This document shows, piece by piece, positions 50,409 through 59,326 of a stretch of 64,000 nucleotides of DNA (positions are counted from its first letter, which is position 1; each line of letters opens with the position of its first letter). This DNA is from Mycolicibacterium aubagnense (GTDB lineage Bacteria > Actinomycetota > Actinomycetes > Mycobacteriales > Mycobacteriaceae). The position numbers and the translations under genes were made by a program. The notes beneath the pieces are model-generated. The model searched no databases, had not been told where the DNA came from, and worked only from the letters and a program-made list of their open reading frames with translations. The stretch lies in assembly GCF_010730955.1 (NCBI RefSeq), contig NZ_AP022577.1, positions 2,790,001 through 2,854,000 on the forward strand, in the 5' to 3' direction.

Positions 50409-52772
50409 GTGACGCACGCGGAATCCGATGACGCTGCAGCGCAGCCGAACTTCGGGCGTGAGCTGTTGGCCTCCGCGCTGGACGGTACCCCGGCCGACGA
50501 GCAACCGCTGCGGCATGTCGCTGATCTGGCCCCGCGTCAGGCTCGCCGAATGCCCTGGCCCGCTTGGGTTGGCGACGACGTGGTGCGGGCGTTCACCGAT
50601 CGTGGTGTGGCGCAGCCGTGGTCGCATCAGGTATCCGCGGCCGAGTTGGCGTACGCCGGCCGGCACGTGGTGATCGCGACGGGCACCGCATCCGGCAAAT
50701 CCCTGGCCTACCAATTGCCGATCCTGCACGCGCTGCAAACCGATGTGCACGCCCGGGCGTTGTATCTGTCTCCGACCAAGGCGCTGGGCCACGACCAGCT
50801 CCGCGCCGCGCAGTCGCTGTGCGACGCCATTCCCGGCCTCGTCAACATCGCCCCATCTGCCTACGACGGGGACAGCTCAACCGAGGCAAGGCAATTCGCC
50901 CGGGAACGGTCCCGGTGGATTTTTTCCAATCCGGACATGACGCACCTGTCGTTGCTGCGCAACCATTCCCGATGGGCCGTGTTCCTGCGTCAGCTGAAGT
51001 TTGTGGTGATCGACGAATGCCATTACTACCGAGGTATTTTCGGTTCGAACGTGGCGATGGTGCTGCGCCGGCTGATGCGGCTGTGCGACCGTTACGGGTC
51101 GACGCCCACGGTGGTGTTCGCCAGCGCCACCACCGCCGCCCCGGCGCAGACGGCATCCGAGTTGCTGGGCCAGACGGTCACCGCGATCACCGAAGACGGG
51201 TCGCCGCACGGTGGCCGCACGGTGGCGCTGTGGGAGCCGGCGCTGCTCACCGATCTGATCGGCGAGAACGGCGCCCCGGTCCGCCGGTCCGCGGGCACCG
51301 AGGCCTCTCGGGTGATGGCCGATCTGATCGCAGAGGGCGCCCGCACGCTGACCTTCGTCCGATCACGCATCGGCGCCGAGTTGACGGCGCTCGGGGCACG
51401 GGCCCGGCTCGAGAACGTCGCGCCCGAACTGGCCCCGCTGGTGGCGTCCTACCGTGCCGGATACCTGGCCGAGGACCGCCGGGCTCTGGAACACGCTCTG
51501 ACGGAAGGGGAATTGCGGGGCCTGGCGACCACGAACGCACTGGAGCTCGGCGTCGACATCGCCGGACTGGACGCGGTGGTGCTGGCGGGGTTCCCCGGTA
51601 CCGTGGCCTCGTTCTGGCAGCAGGCCGGCCGGGCCGGGCGGCGCGGCCAGAGCGCGCTGATCGTGCTGATCGCCCGTGACGACCCACTGGACACCTACCT
51701 GGTGCATCACCCCGCCGCGCTGCTCGACAAGCCCATCGAGCGGATCGTGATCGATCCCGGCAACCCGTACGTGCTCTCGCCGCAATTGCTCTGCGCGGCA
51801 ACCGAACTCCCGCTGACACCAGCCGAGGTGCGGATGTGGGACGCCGAAGCGGTAGCCGAATCCCTCGTGGATGACGGCCTGCTGCGCAAGCGTCCCGCCG
51901 GCTACTTCCCGGCACCCGGCGTGGATCCGCATCCCGCCGTGGACATCCGGGGTTCATCGGGTGGGCAGATCGCCATCCTGGAGTCCGGCACCGGACGCAT
52001 GCTGGGCAGCACCGGCGCCGGCCAGGCGCCGGCTTCGGTCCATCCGGGGGCGGTTCACCTGCATCAGGGCGAGACCTTTCTGGTCGACGCGCTGGACTTC
52101 GAAGCCGGCGTCGCCTTCGTGCACGCCGACAATCCCGGCTACACGACATCGGCCCGGGAGGTCACCGACATCTCGCTCCGTGGCACCGGTGAGATTCACC
52201 GCTTCGGGCCGGTCGCCATCGGCCTGGTCCCGGTGTCGGTATCCAACACCGTGGTCGGGTTCCTGCGCCGCGCAATGGACGGCGCGGTGCTCGACTTCGT
52301 CGACCTCGACATGCCGACCCGCACCCTGGACACCATGGCGGTCATGTGCACCATGACACCGGAGATACTGCTGGACAAGGGAATTGATCCACTGCGAGTC
52401 CCTGGATCTCTGCACGCGGCCGAGCACGCCGCGATAGGTCTGCTGCCGCTGGTGGCCAGTTGCGACCGGGGGGACATCGGCGGCGTGTCCACCGCGTCCG
52501 GACCGGCACCCGGCGACTTGTCCGGCCTGCCAACGATTTTCGTGTACGACGGCTATCCGGGTGGTGCCGGGTTCGCCGACCGCGGGTTCCGGCAGCTGTC
52601 CACCTGGTGGTCAGCCACGGCCGCGGCCATCGAAGCATGTGAGTGCCGTCACGGTTGCCCGTCCTGTGTGCAATCGCCCAAGTGCGGCAATGCGAACGAT
52701 CCGCTGGACAAAGCCGGTGCTGTGCAGGTACTTCGCCTGGTCGTCGATACCGTGGCGGCCCACGGAAAGTAG
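50409..52772 (+). CDS. DEAD/DEAH-box helicase with C-terminal DUF1998 (Rv3649-like)
   Basis: 787 residues. Walker A is ATGTASGKSLAYQLP, the Walker B/DExH motif is VVIDECHYYRG, and motif VI is QQAGRAGRRGQ. The C-terminal DUF1998 zinc-type cluster is CECRHGCPSCVQSPKC. Similar to the Hrq1/MrfA-like helicases implicated in repair. It is encoded next to the Tad genes, which are named after a helicase/secretion neighbourhood. GTG 50409 was chosen for AAGGGA 6-11 nt upstream; the upstream open frame is antisense to cspA. Confidence 0.92.
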   Translation: MTHAESDDAAAQPNFGRELLASALDGTPADEQPLRHVADLAPRQARRMPWPAWVGDDVVRAFTDRGVAQPWSHQVSAAELAYAGRHVVIATGTASGKSLAYQLPILHALQTDVHARALYLSPTKALGHDQLRAAQSLCDAIPGLVNIAPSAYDGDSSTEARQFARERSRWIFSNPDMTHLSLLRNHSRWAVFLRQLKFVVIDECHYYRGIFGSNVAMVLRRLMRLCDRYGSTPTVVFASATTAAPAQTASELLGQTVTAITEDGSPHGGRTVALWEPALLTDLIGENGAPVRRSAGTEASRVMADLIAEGARTLTFVRSRIGAELTALGARARLENVAPELAPLVASYRAGYLAEDRRALEHALTEGELRGLATTNALELGVDIAGLDAVVLAGFPGTVASFWQQAGRAGRRGQSALIVLIARDDPLDTYLVHHPAALLDKPIERIVIDPGNPYVLSPQLLCAATELPLTPAEVRMWDAEAVAESLVDDGLLRKRPAGYFPAPGVDPHPAVDIRGSSGGQIAILESGTGRMLGSTGAGQAPASVHPGAVHLHQGETFLVDALDFEAGVAFVHADNPGYTTSAREVTDISLRGTGEIHRFGPVAIGLVPVSVSNTVVGFLRRAMDGAVLDFVDLDMPTRTLDTMAVMCTMTPEILLDKGIDPLRVPGSLHAAEHAAIGLLPLVASCDRGDIGGVSTASGPAPGDLSGLPTIFVYDGYPGGAGFADRGFRQLSTWWSATAAAIEACECRHGCPSCVQSPKCGNANDPLDKAGAVQVLRLVVDTVAAHGK

Positions 52773-52827
52773 TCCGCGGGCCGGTTCCGGGCGGGGCAAA
52801 GCGCACCGAAACGGATAAACTACGGCC

Positions 52828-53865
52828 ATGGCAGACGACTGGCTTCTCGTCGAGACCCTCGGCGCCGAACCTGCCGTCGTCGCGCAAGGGCAGCAAACCC
52901 AAGACATGGTTCCCATCAGTGCTTTCCTGCGGCGCAACTCCAGTTTGATGGCGATCCAGTCGGCGATCGGCGAAACCGTGCGCGCCGGGCTGCCGCTGAC
53001 GAGCATCACACCCAAGAGCGACCGGGTGATCCGGACCGAAGTGGTGCAGATGAACGACGGACGCATCCATGGCGTCCACGTATGGGTCGGCACGCCCGAG
53101 GCCGATCCGCCCGACCGGATGATCCCGGGTCCACTGAAGTGGGATCTGACCAACGGTATCGCGACCGACACCATGGAGTCGCTGGCCAACAGCGGACTCA
53201 ACCCGGCGGCCGAGGCCACCCACGGCCGCGCATTCGCCGACGACCTGCAGACCCGCAAGCTCAACCCGAACGAGGCGCGGGTCATCTCGGCCGTCATCAA
53301 GCCGAAACCTGGTCAAACCTTCACCAGCACTTGGGAAATGACCGATTTCCGGGGCCGGCCCATCACCGTCGGATTCGCCGCGCGGGTACTCAACGAACCC
53401 GACGAGGATGGCCGCGACCGACTGGTCTGCCGGGCCATGAACTGGCGGGGCATCCGGGACCACTCGTCGGCCACACCACTCGACCGGGCGCAGCAGATCG
53501 CGGGCGGCCCGCCCGTGCCCGGGGTCTACCGGGCCATGGTGGATCTGAACAGCTGGACGCTCATCAAGTGGATCGGCGAACCATGTCCGCTCTTCGACTG
53601 GAGCGCCGACGCGTCGCGCGAGGTGGTGCACCCGAACGAGATCGCCGAGATGGCAGCCATGACGATCGAGTTCGGCAGCGGGCCGACCTCGCGGGTGCTG
53701 CGGTTGCGCGCGCACGACGGCGGGTGGGTCCCGATTCACGTCACCGCGCACCGGCTCCAGGTGGCCGACGACACCTTCGCCGGCCTGCTGTCCTTGCGCC
53801 TGCCCACCTACGGTGAGCTCATGGCCGCCGGGGACCGGCTGGGCGACGACGCAGCCGAGTCCTGA
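52828..53865 (+). CDS. PAS/GAF-type sensor-domain protein (Rv3651-like)
   Basis: 345 residues, no membrane segment. Rv3651 is known from structural work as a protein built of several PAS/GAF-like sensor domains; here the same layout is expected, with TSTWEMTDFRGRPITVGFAARVLNE and VPGVYRAMVDLNSWTLIKWIGEPCPLFDWS as recognisable parts. No output domain is present. TAAACT (52816-52821) ends 6 nt before the ATG, suggesting a leaderless mRNA. Its TGA directly abuts the convergent soxR TAA. Ligand and partner are unknown. Confidence 0.85.
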   Translation: MADDWLLVETLGAEPAVVAQGQQTQDMVPISAFLRRNSSLMAIQSAIGETVRAGLPLTSITPKSDRVIRTEVVQMNDGRIHGVHVWVGTPEADPPDRMIPGPLKWDLTNGIATDTMESLANSGLNPAAEATHGRAFADDLQTRKLNPNEARVISAVIKPKPGQTFTSTWEMTDFRGRPITVGFAARVLNEPDEDGRDRLVCRAMNWRGIRDHSSATPLDRAQQIAGGPPVPGVYRAMVDLNSWTLIKWIGEPCPLFDWSADASREVVHPNEIAEMAAMTIEFGSGPTSRVLRLRAHDGGWVPIHVTAHRLQVADDTFAGLLSLRLPTYGELMAAGDRLGDDAAES

Positions 53866-54345
53866 TTACGAATCCCGTTCGGCGTCTGCCGGATTCGCTT
53901 CGTCGAAGGGAAGCAGCCGCCGCGCACCGGGCCCTTCGGCCGCGAGCTCGTCGCCGGGGTTGATGACCAGGCAGTGGTTGAGGGAAATACACCCGCACCC
54001 GATGCACTGGTCCATCTCCGACTGAAGCCGCGCCAATTCGAGCTGCCGTTCGCGGAGTTGCGCACGCCACCTCTTGTTGAGCCTGGTCCAGTCCCGCAAT
54101 GACGGCATCCGATCATCGGGAAGCGTCCGAAAGTGCTCGGCGACCTCGCTGAGAGGAATGCCGAGCCGCTTCGCCACCTGGATGACGGCAATACGCCGCT
54201 CCAGGTGACGTGGATACAACCGCGTCCCGCCGGCCGTGCGTTCGGGGTGGATCAGCCCCTTCCGCTCGTAGAAGTGCAACGCTGACGCAGCGACGCCGGT
54301 CCGTTTCACGATCTCCCCGATGGTGAGGAGATCGGTCGGGCCCAT
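53866..54345 (-). CDS. soxR: SoxR redox-sensitive MerR-family regulator
   Basis: 159 residues. MerR helix-turn-helix (TIGEIVKRTGVAASALHFYERKGLI), dimerisation helix, then the [2Fe-2S] cysteine motif CIGCGCISLNHC. It senses redox-active compounds. ATG 54345 (MGPTDLLTIG) is preferred: an upstream ATG at 54363 lies inside the operator and inside the likely -10 of its own promoter. An open frame to 54393 is therefore probably not translated. Confidence 0.92.
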   Translation of the reverse strand: MGPTDLLTIGEIVKRTGVAASALHFYERKGLIHPERTAGGTRLYPRHLERRIAVIQVAKRLGIPLSEVAEHFRTLPDDRMPSLRDWTRLNKRWRAQLRERQLELARLQSEMDQCIGCGCISLNHCLVINPGDELAAEGPGARRLLPFDEANPADAERDS

Positions 54346-54349
54346 TCGC

Positions 54350-54380
54350 TTGATCTCAACCATAGTTGAGATTCTACGGT
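54350..54380 (+). promoter_or_regulatory. SoxR box in a MerR-type promoter
   Basis: ATCTCAAC-CATA-GTTGAGAT (54353-54372) is a perfect dyad similar to the enterobacterial sox box. On the plus strand it sits between TTGATC (54350-54355) and TACGGT (54375-54380) with the long 19-nt spacer typical of MerR/SoxR promoters. On the minus strand TATGGT (54364-54359) within it could be the soxR -10, giving autorepression. Confidence 0.65.
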
Positions 54381-54440
54381 AGCGATATGCCAAGTGACGC
54401 AGGGCGGCTCGCGGCCGCTCAGATCATCGTCGCGGTCGGA

Positions 54441-54788
54441 CTACCCCTCGCCTGGTCCGGCGCGGGCCTGACCGTGCGCGACGCCGAGATTCCACCGGCC
54501 GAACCGCACCGGCACCTCCACGTCGACCACCACGTCCAACTGCCGCACCGAACACTGACCAACCCGGCTGCCCATGGCTTCGGCAACAGCGGCGGCGCGG
54601 CTACAGGACCGGCCGGGCCCTGAGGCCAACGCGCCGGCACCCGCCAGCGCGGCAAGATCGGCCGCCGACTGCGCGCGGTGGCGGCCGACCACCGCGGCGC
54701 CGATCGCGGCCGCCCCGGTCAGGAGCCCGATGAGCACCACGATCAGGGTGACGGCGAACACCGTCGCGGCACCACGCTCGTCACGCAC
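54441..54788 (-). CDS. TadE/G-like helicase-secretion-neighbourhood protein (Rv3654c-like)
   Basis: 115 residues from GTG 54788 (VRDERGAATVFAVTLIVVLIGLL). One N-terminal membrane segment in the Flp/TadE style, then AQSAADLAALAGAGAL, the standard pseudopilin-like region of TadG/TadE proteins, and two Cys (SGPGRSCSRA, VGQCSVRQL). It is the last gene of the Tad operon and overlaps the TadE gene by 8 bp. Likely a minor pilin-like secreted or membrane component. Confidence 0.82.
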   Translation of the reverse strand: MRDERGAATVFAVTLIVVLIGLLTGAAAIGAAVVGRHRAQSAADLAALAGAGALASGPGRSCSRAAAVAEAMGSRVGQCSVRQLDVVVDVEVPVRFGRWNLGVAHGQARAGPGEG

Positions 54789-55122
54789 CAGGTTCGGGCG
54801 CCGCCACCGCCTCCGCCCCCACCGTGATGCCGGGTAGCAGCGGTGACGGAGCACGGACCCGCGCGACGACCCGTCCGCCGTCGCGCCGCACCTCGACCGT
54901 GGCGCCGTCGGGTCCGGCACGACGGGCGGTTTCGATGGCGGCACGGTCATCGCCGCGGGCCGCGAGCCGGGCCGCTTCCCGGGCCGCGTCGATGCAGCGG
55001 ACCTGTATCGAGACCGCCGCGAGGCCACCGATACCGAGGATGGTGACCGCGATGAGCGCGGCAACCGCGAATGCCGCCTCGACGGTGACGCCGCCTCTGT
55101 CATCCCCTGGTGGTGAGGGCAC
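54781..55122 (-). CDS. TadE-family minor pilin-like protein (Rv3655c-like)
   Basis: 113 residues. N-terminal GGVTVEAAFAVAALIAVTILGIGGLAAVSIQ is a pseudopilin-type hydrophobic helix with the conserved Glu after the processing site, followed by CIDAAREAARLAARGD, typical of TadE. It starts at GTG 55122 inside the Flp gene end (23-bp overlap). Part of the Tad apparatus. Confidence 0.84.
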   Translation of the reverse strand: MPSPPGDDRGGVTVEAAFAVAALIAVTILGIGGLAAVSIQVRCIDAAREAARLAARGDDRAAIETARRAGPDGATVEVRRDGGRVVARVRAPSPLLPGITVGAEAVAAPEPGA

Positions 55123-55303
55123 GAGAGATGATGTTGGTCAGCGCACTGACGATCGAGTCCCCGGTGACCACGGTGTACAGGATGGCGCCGAACGCGGCAG
55201 CGGCCACCGTGCCGATGGCATATTCGACGGTGGACATCCCGCTCTCATCGGTGAGCAGCATGGTCGCTCGGGCTTCGAGTGTGCGAAAGCTGTTCAATGT
55301 CAT
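55100..55303 (-). CDS. Flp-type pilin (DUF4244, Rv3656c-like)
   Basis: 67 residues. A short leader (MTLNSFRTLEARATMLLTDE) precedes SGMSTVEYAIGTVAAAAFGAILYTVV, a Flp pilin core with the E at +5 of the mature hydrophobic segment. A GGGAGG ribosome-binding site lies before ATG 55303. Probably the major pilin-like subunit. No separate prepilin peptidase is seen in this window. Confidence 0.87.
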   Translation of the reverse strand: MTLNSFRTLEARATMLLTDESGMSTVEYAIGTVAAAAFGAILYTVVTGDSIVSALTNIISRALTTRG

Positions 55304-55354
55304 GGTTTTTCCTCCCTTGTCGCGACGCCGGCCGGCGTCGGAAATCGTCGTCCG

Positions 55355-55927
55355 TCACAGCAGCCCGGACCGGAACACGTCACCCGCCAGACCAGCGACG
55401 ACGGGCACGATGCCGAGACAGACGAATGCCGGCAGGTAGCAGAGCCCCAGCGGACCGGCGATCAGGACATTGGCCCGCTCGGCGGCAGCGTCCGCCGCGT
55501 CACCGGCGTCAGCCCTGGCCTGCTCGGCCAGTTCGGCGACGCCCTGAGCCATCGCAGCGCCCGAGGACGCCGACCGGCGGGCCAACCGCAGCAGCGCGAT
55601 CACGTGCGGATCAGTACCCCCACCCCGATCCGACCAGGCCGTCGCCGGACTTGCCCCCAAAGCCAGCAGTTCGGCCGCGCGACGCAGCACACCGGCCAAT
55701 CCGGCCGGCGCCGACGGCACCGCAGCCGAGGCCGCGGCGCTGGTCGCCATGCCCGCCGACAGACAGGCCGCCAGCACGTCCAAGCTCGACGGCACCGCCA
55801 GCGCGTCGTCGTTCGACATCGCCGGGGGCGACGACCGGTCCGGCACCCGCGGCCGGATTCGGTGCGCCGGCGTGGCCGGGATCAGCAGAATGGCCAACGC
55901 GAGCAGAAGCAGCGACGCCGCGCTCAT
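55355..55927 (-). CDS. TadC-like type II secretion F-domain membrane protein (Rv3657c-like)
   Basis: 190 residues with an N-terminal membrane segment, then a T2SF-like helical domain (LDVLAACLSAGMATSAAASAAV ... LLRLARRSASSGAAMAQGVAELAEQARADAG) and two C-terminal hydrophobic segments. Inner-membrane platform of the Tad machine. ATG 55927 overlaps the stop of the TadB-like gene (ATGA). Confidence 0.86.
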   Translation of the reverse strand: MSAASLLLLALAILLIPATPAHRIRPRVPDRSSPPAMSNDDALAVPSSLDVLAACLSAGMATSAAASAAVPSAPAGLAGVLRRAAELLALGASPATAWSDRGGGTDPHVIALLRLARRSASSGAAMAQGVAELAEQARADAGDAADAAAERANVLIAGPLGLCYLPAFVCLGIVPVVAGLAGDVFRSGLL

Positions 55928-56709
55928 CGCTGCGCCCGCGCGATGATCCGGTCCGACCACAACAGCCCGAGGCAGCACAGCATCACGCCGACCGCCAGCA
56001 CAGCCGCCCCGTCGCCGAGCAGGAAGCGCACGGGATGCGCACCGATCAACTGCCCCAAGACAATTCCGAGCGCAGGCAAGGCGGACAGCACCGCCGCCGT
56101 CGTCCGGGCTCCGGCCATACCCGCTCTGATCCGCGACGCGAAGCGTTCGCGCGCAACGACGTCCCGCTCCGCGGCACGCATGAGCGGGGCGATGGCCAGG
56201 CCGTGGTCGAGCGCCAGTTGCCAGTACACGGCCAGCCGCTGCCAGTGCGCCGGCAGCGCCGACGACCCCGCGACGGCGCGCAGCCCGGCCGCGACATCGG
56301 CACCCAGCCGGGCGCGTGCCGCGACCTCCCCCAGCGCCGCAGAGACCGGTCCGTCCACCTCATGAGCCGCGGCGTCGAACGCCGCCACCGGATGTGCCCC
56401 GGCACGCAGTTCTCCGACCAGAATGCCGAGCGCACCCTGCAGCGTCTGCGCTTCCCTGGCACGTGCGGCCTCCCGTCGCGAGCGCTGCCACCGCAGCCCA
56501 GCGGTCCCGACCAGAGCCGCACCCGCCAGCGTCACCGGCAGGGGTAGCGCGACCAGCGACACCACGGCAACCGCCGCCGATACCCACAGCATCCGCGGAC
56601 CACTGCCAGACCCCAATCCCGCCAATCGTTTTCGATGCCCCAACCGCTTCAGCCCGCCTGGCTGGGGCGCCACCAGCACCGCCAGCGCCAACATCAGCGC
56701 GGGACTCAT
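55924..56709 (-). CDS. TadB-like type II secretion F-domain membrane protein (Rv3658c-like)
   Basis: 261 residues. Four hydrophobic segments flank a cytoplasmic T2SF domain (AQTLQGALGILVGELRAGAHPVAAFDAAAHEV ... WQLALDHGLAIAPLMRAAERDVVARERF). The second half of the inner-membrane platform. ATG 56709 overlaps the TadA stop (ATGA), so the genes are translationally coupled. Confidence 0.87.
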   Translation of the reverse strand: MSPALMLALAVLVAPQPGGLKRLGHRKRLAGLGSGSGPRMLWVSAAVAVVSLVALPLPVTLAGAALVGTAGLRWQRSRREAARAREAQTLQGALGILVGELRAGAHPVAAFDAAAHEVDGPVSAALGEVAARARLGADVAAGLRAVAGSSALPAHWQRLAVYWQLALDHGLAIAPLMRAAERDVVARERFASRIRAGMAGARTTAAVLSALPALGIVLGQLIGAHPVRFLLGDGAAVLAVGVMLCCLGLLWSDRIIARAQR

Positions 56710-57872
56710 GACCGACCCCGAGCCGCAAGCAGCTCGCCCAGCGCCGCCATTCCAGGTCCGGCGCCCCGATCGACGTGCCATGCGGTCACGGCCGTGACGA
56801 TCCCGTCGGAAGCACGGCGCAGCACCGCGATCTCACTCAAGTGCCGGCGCCCGTCACGGGCACGCGCGGTGTGCAGCACGAGCTGGCACGCGGCCGAGAG
56901 TTGCGAATGCAGTGCTGCCCGCTCCAACCCGCCGACCGCCGCCAACGCCTCCATGCGGGCGGGCACCTCGGCGGGGCTGTTGGCATGGACCGTCCCGGCC
57001 CCGCCCTCGTGGCCCGTGTTGAGTGCGGCGAGCAGATCCACGACCTCCGCACCGCGAACTTCGCCGACCACGATGCGGTCGGGACGCATCCGCAGCGCCT
57101 GCCGCACCAGGTCGCGCACCGTCACCTCGCCCACGCCTTCGACGTTGGCGCCGCGAGCGACCAATCGGACCAGATGCGGATGTTGCGGAGCCAGCTCGGC
57201 AGCATCCTCGACGCAGACGATCCGTTCGTCCGGGCCGACGGCCCCGAGGAGCGCCGACAACATGGTGGTCTTGCCGGCGCCGGTCCCGCCTGAGACCAGG
57301 AAGGCGAGCCGCGCCGCCACGATGTCGGCGATCAATGCGGCGGCAGGCGGTGCGATGGCTCCGGCCCCGACGAGAGCGGCCAGGTCCTGGGTCGCGGGCC
57401 GTAGCACCCGCAGCGAGAGGCAGGTGCCTGCCGCGGCGATCGGCGGCAGCACGGCATGCAACCGGACGCTCAAGCCGCCACCGACACTATCCAGGTGACC
57501 GTCGACCCACGGTTGCGAATCATCCAGCCGACGACCGGCAGCCAGCGCCAGCCGTTGCGCCAAGCGCTGTACGGCGGCCTCGTCCGGAAAGCGGACCATG
57601 CTGCGGCGCAACCCGTTTCCATCGTCAACCCACACCTCGTCGGGCGCGCTCACCAGCACGTCGGTGGTACCCGGCGCCCGCAGGAGCGGCTCCAGAATCC
57701 CGGCACCGGTCAGTTCGGTCTGCAACAGCCGCATGCCGGCCAGTACGTCACTGTCGGCAAGCACGCCGCCGGACTCGGCGCGAATGGCTGCGGCCACCGA
57801 GTTGGGATGCAGCGCGCCGCTGTTCTGTGCGGCCAGTCGCTCCCGGACGCGATCCACCAACGACGACGTCAT
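56706..57872 (-). CDS. TadA-like secretion ATPase (Rv3659c-like)
   Basis: 388-residue hexameric motor ATPase. Walker A is GGTGAGKTTM, the Asp and His boxes are VEDAAEL and NTGHEGGAGTVHANS, and Walker B is IVVGEVRGAEVVDLL. It powers assembly or export by the adjacent TadB/TadC platform. ATG 57872 (MTSSLVDRVRERL) was chosen because upstream sequence is a shadow of ssd. 31 nt separate it from ssd. Confidence 0.92.
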   Translation of the reverse strand: MTSSLVDRVRERLAAQNSGALHPNSVAAAIRAESGGVLADSDVLAGMRLLQTELTGAGILEPLLRAPGTTDVLVSAPDEVWVDDGNGLRRSMVRFPDEAAVQRLAQRLALAAGRRLDDSQPWVDGHLDSVGGGLSVRLHAVLPPIAAAGTCLSLRVLRPATQDLAALVGAGAIAPPAAALIADIVAARLAFLVSGGTGAGKTTMLSALLGAVGPDERIVCVEDAAELAPQHPHLVRLVARGANVEGVGEVTVRDLVRQALRMRPDRIVVGEVRGAEVVDLLAALNTGHEGGAGTVHANSPAEVPARMEALAAVGGLERAALHSQLSAACQLVLHTARARDGRRHLSEIAVLRRASDGIVTAVTAWHVDRGAGPGMAALGELLAARGRS

Positions 57873-57903
57873 GTGCGATCCGCCTCTGGCTGCTCGCTGC
57901 GTG

Positions 57904-58977
57904 TCATGCCGCCTCCCCCGGCTGCCCGCGCAGCACCGCGAGCACGCGGCGGGCGGCCATCGCCAGCGGTGACCTGTTCCGCAGACTGCGGCCGAGACCG
58001 CCCCGCTCCAGCGCATCGTCGAGACTGCTCTCCGCGCGCATGGTGGCCAGCAGCGGTAACCCCAGGATCGTCGATATCTCGGCAGCGCGGAGCCCCCCGG
58101 GCGCCGGACCCCGAACCACCACACCGACGTTCGGATTGAGCGCCGCCACCCAATCCGCCACCACGCGGGTGGCTGCACAGGCCCGCACCTCCGCCGGCAC
58201 CACCAACACCACGAGATCGGCTGCGACAAGGGCCGTCTCCGCCGCAGCCGACGCCTGCCGCGGCACATCGCAGATCACGGTCGCACCAGCCCGGCTCCCG
58301 GCCTCGACAACGGCGGCCAGCGCCGCCGGCCTCAACTCGACGCCGGTGCGCCCGGCTGACAGCATCACCACGCCGCGCCGGCGCGGCAGCGCATCACGCA
58401 GCGCCGCATAACTGAGCCGTCCGCCCGCTGCCGCCAGGTCCGGCCAGCGCAGGCCGGCATCGCCCTCGGCGCCGAGGGCCAGATCGATGCCGCCGCCCCA
58501 GGCGTCGACATCAACCAACAGACATTCGTGGCCCGGGTCGCCCGCGGCCTGCGCCAAGGCGATCGCAAACACCGATGCACCGCCACCCCCGCGGCCACCG
58601 ATCACCGCGACGACGGCACCTCGGCGACCGTCCGATTCACCGGCCGCAGCGTCGGCCAGGACACCGACCAGATCGGATTCCTGGCCGGGCAAGGTGATGA
58701 CCTCCTGCGCGCCGATCACCATCGCGGCCTCGAACTCGCGAGTGCCCGGCGCTTCGGCGGCGATCAACACCACGGCGGGCCGCCGTGGCATCCCGAGCTC
58801 GCGACAGCGCCGCGCGGCCGCGACATCGAGCAGTACCGCCGCCGCTCCGACCCACGCATTCCGGCCGGACGGCTCTGCCGCGTACACCACCCTGATGCCC
58901 GCCGCCGCCGCGATGCGCTCGATGTCGTCGCGCAGTCCGGCGTCGGAGATCAGCGCCAGCGCCCCGGTTGTTGTCAT
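57904..58977 (-). CDS. ssd: Septum-site-determining-like MinD/CpaE-type protein (Ssd)
   Basis: 357 residues, equivalent to Rv3660c. An N-terminal receiver-like part is followed by a deviant ParA/MinD P-loop, VIGGRGGGGASVFAIALA, which lacks the usual signature lysine, then DVDAWGGGIDLALG and DVPRQASAAAETALVAADLVVLVV. CpaE/TadZ-like proteins position Tad machines, and Rv3660c was reported to affect septation. First gene of the Tad operon. Confidence 0.86.
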   Translation of the reverse strand: MTTTGALALISDAGLRDDIERIAAAAGIRVVYAAEPSGRNAWVGAAAVLLDVAAARRCRELGMPRRPAVVLIAAEAPGTREFEAAMVIGAQEVITLPGQESDLVGVLADAAAGESDGRRGAVVAVIGGRGGGGASVFAIALAQAAGDPGHECLLVDVDAWGGGIDLALGAEGDAGLRWPDLAAAGGRLSYAALRDALPRRRGVVMLSAGRTGVELRPAALAAVVEAGSRAGATVICDVPRQASAAAETALVAADLVVLVVPAEVRACAATRVVADWVAALNPNVGVVVRGPAPGGLRAAEISTILGLPLLATMRAESSLDDALERGGLGRSLRNRSPLAMAARRVLAVLRGQPGEAA

Positions 58978-59223
58978 GGATCCACCGTGATCGGCAGCAG
59001 GCCGCGACACCAGAGCGCGCACGCAGAATGTGGATGGATCGCAAACTGTGGACAACTTTATTGACGGAGTCGTGAGAATGTCGTTCCGCAACTTTTTGCG
59101 AACTTCGAGCGACATTCGGCGAGCCAGGATCGCGACGGTTGCGCCACACACAGAAGAGAAAGAACCGGCGCCGACAGAAACGCGTCGGAGAGGTTTCGCC
59201 GGGAGGAAATCTGACCTCCCCCG
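58978..59223. other. Non-coding stretch between ssd start and 6C RNA
   Basis: 246 bp with no convincing gene. A short hairpin (CGCAA...TTGCG, about 59089-59101) is the only structure noticed. The ssd promoter presumably lies here, but no clear -35/-10 pair was found. Confidence 0.5.
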
Positions 59224-59319
59224 AAAAAGGGACGACCCCCGCCAGGGGGGGAGGAGGCGGAGGTCGTCGTGGATCAGCCCCGGGGGGTCGGGCTGATGCA
59301 CACCCGGCGCTAGCCGGGT
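59224..59319 (-). ncRNA. 6C small RNA (B11)
   Basis: About 96 nt on the minus strand. A 5' hairpin (ACCCGGC-gcta-GCCGGGT, 59302-59319) is followed by two stem-loops whose loops are C-runs. The first is ATCAGCCC/GGGCTGAT (59272-59296), loop GACCCCCCG. The second is GACGACC/GGTCGTC (59231-59269) with TCCTCCCCCCC, then a T-run (59228-59224). Two C6-type loops define the actinobacterial 6C RNA, known as B11 beside Rv3660c in M. tuberculosis. Confidence 0.88.
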
Positions 59320-59326
59320 AAGGCCC

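Noticed and set aside
54387..54623. 78-codon plus-strand gene after the SoxR box
   Set aside because: Not listed as a gene because it is antisense to the conserved TadE/G-like gene and its composition (His/Pro/Gly-rich end) is not protein-like; kept only as part of a finding.
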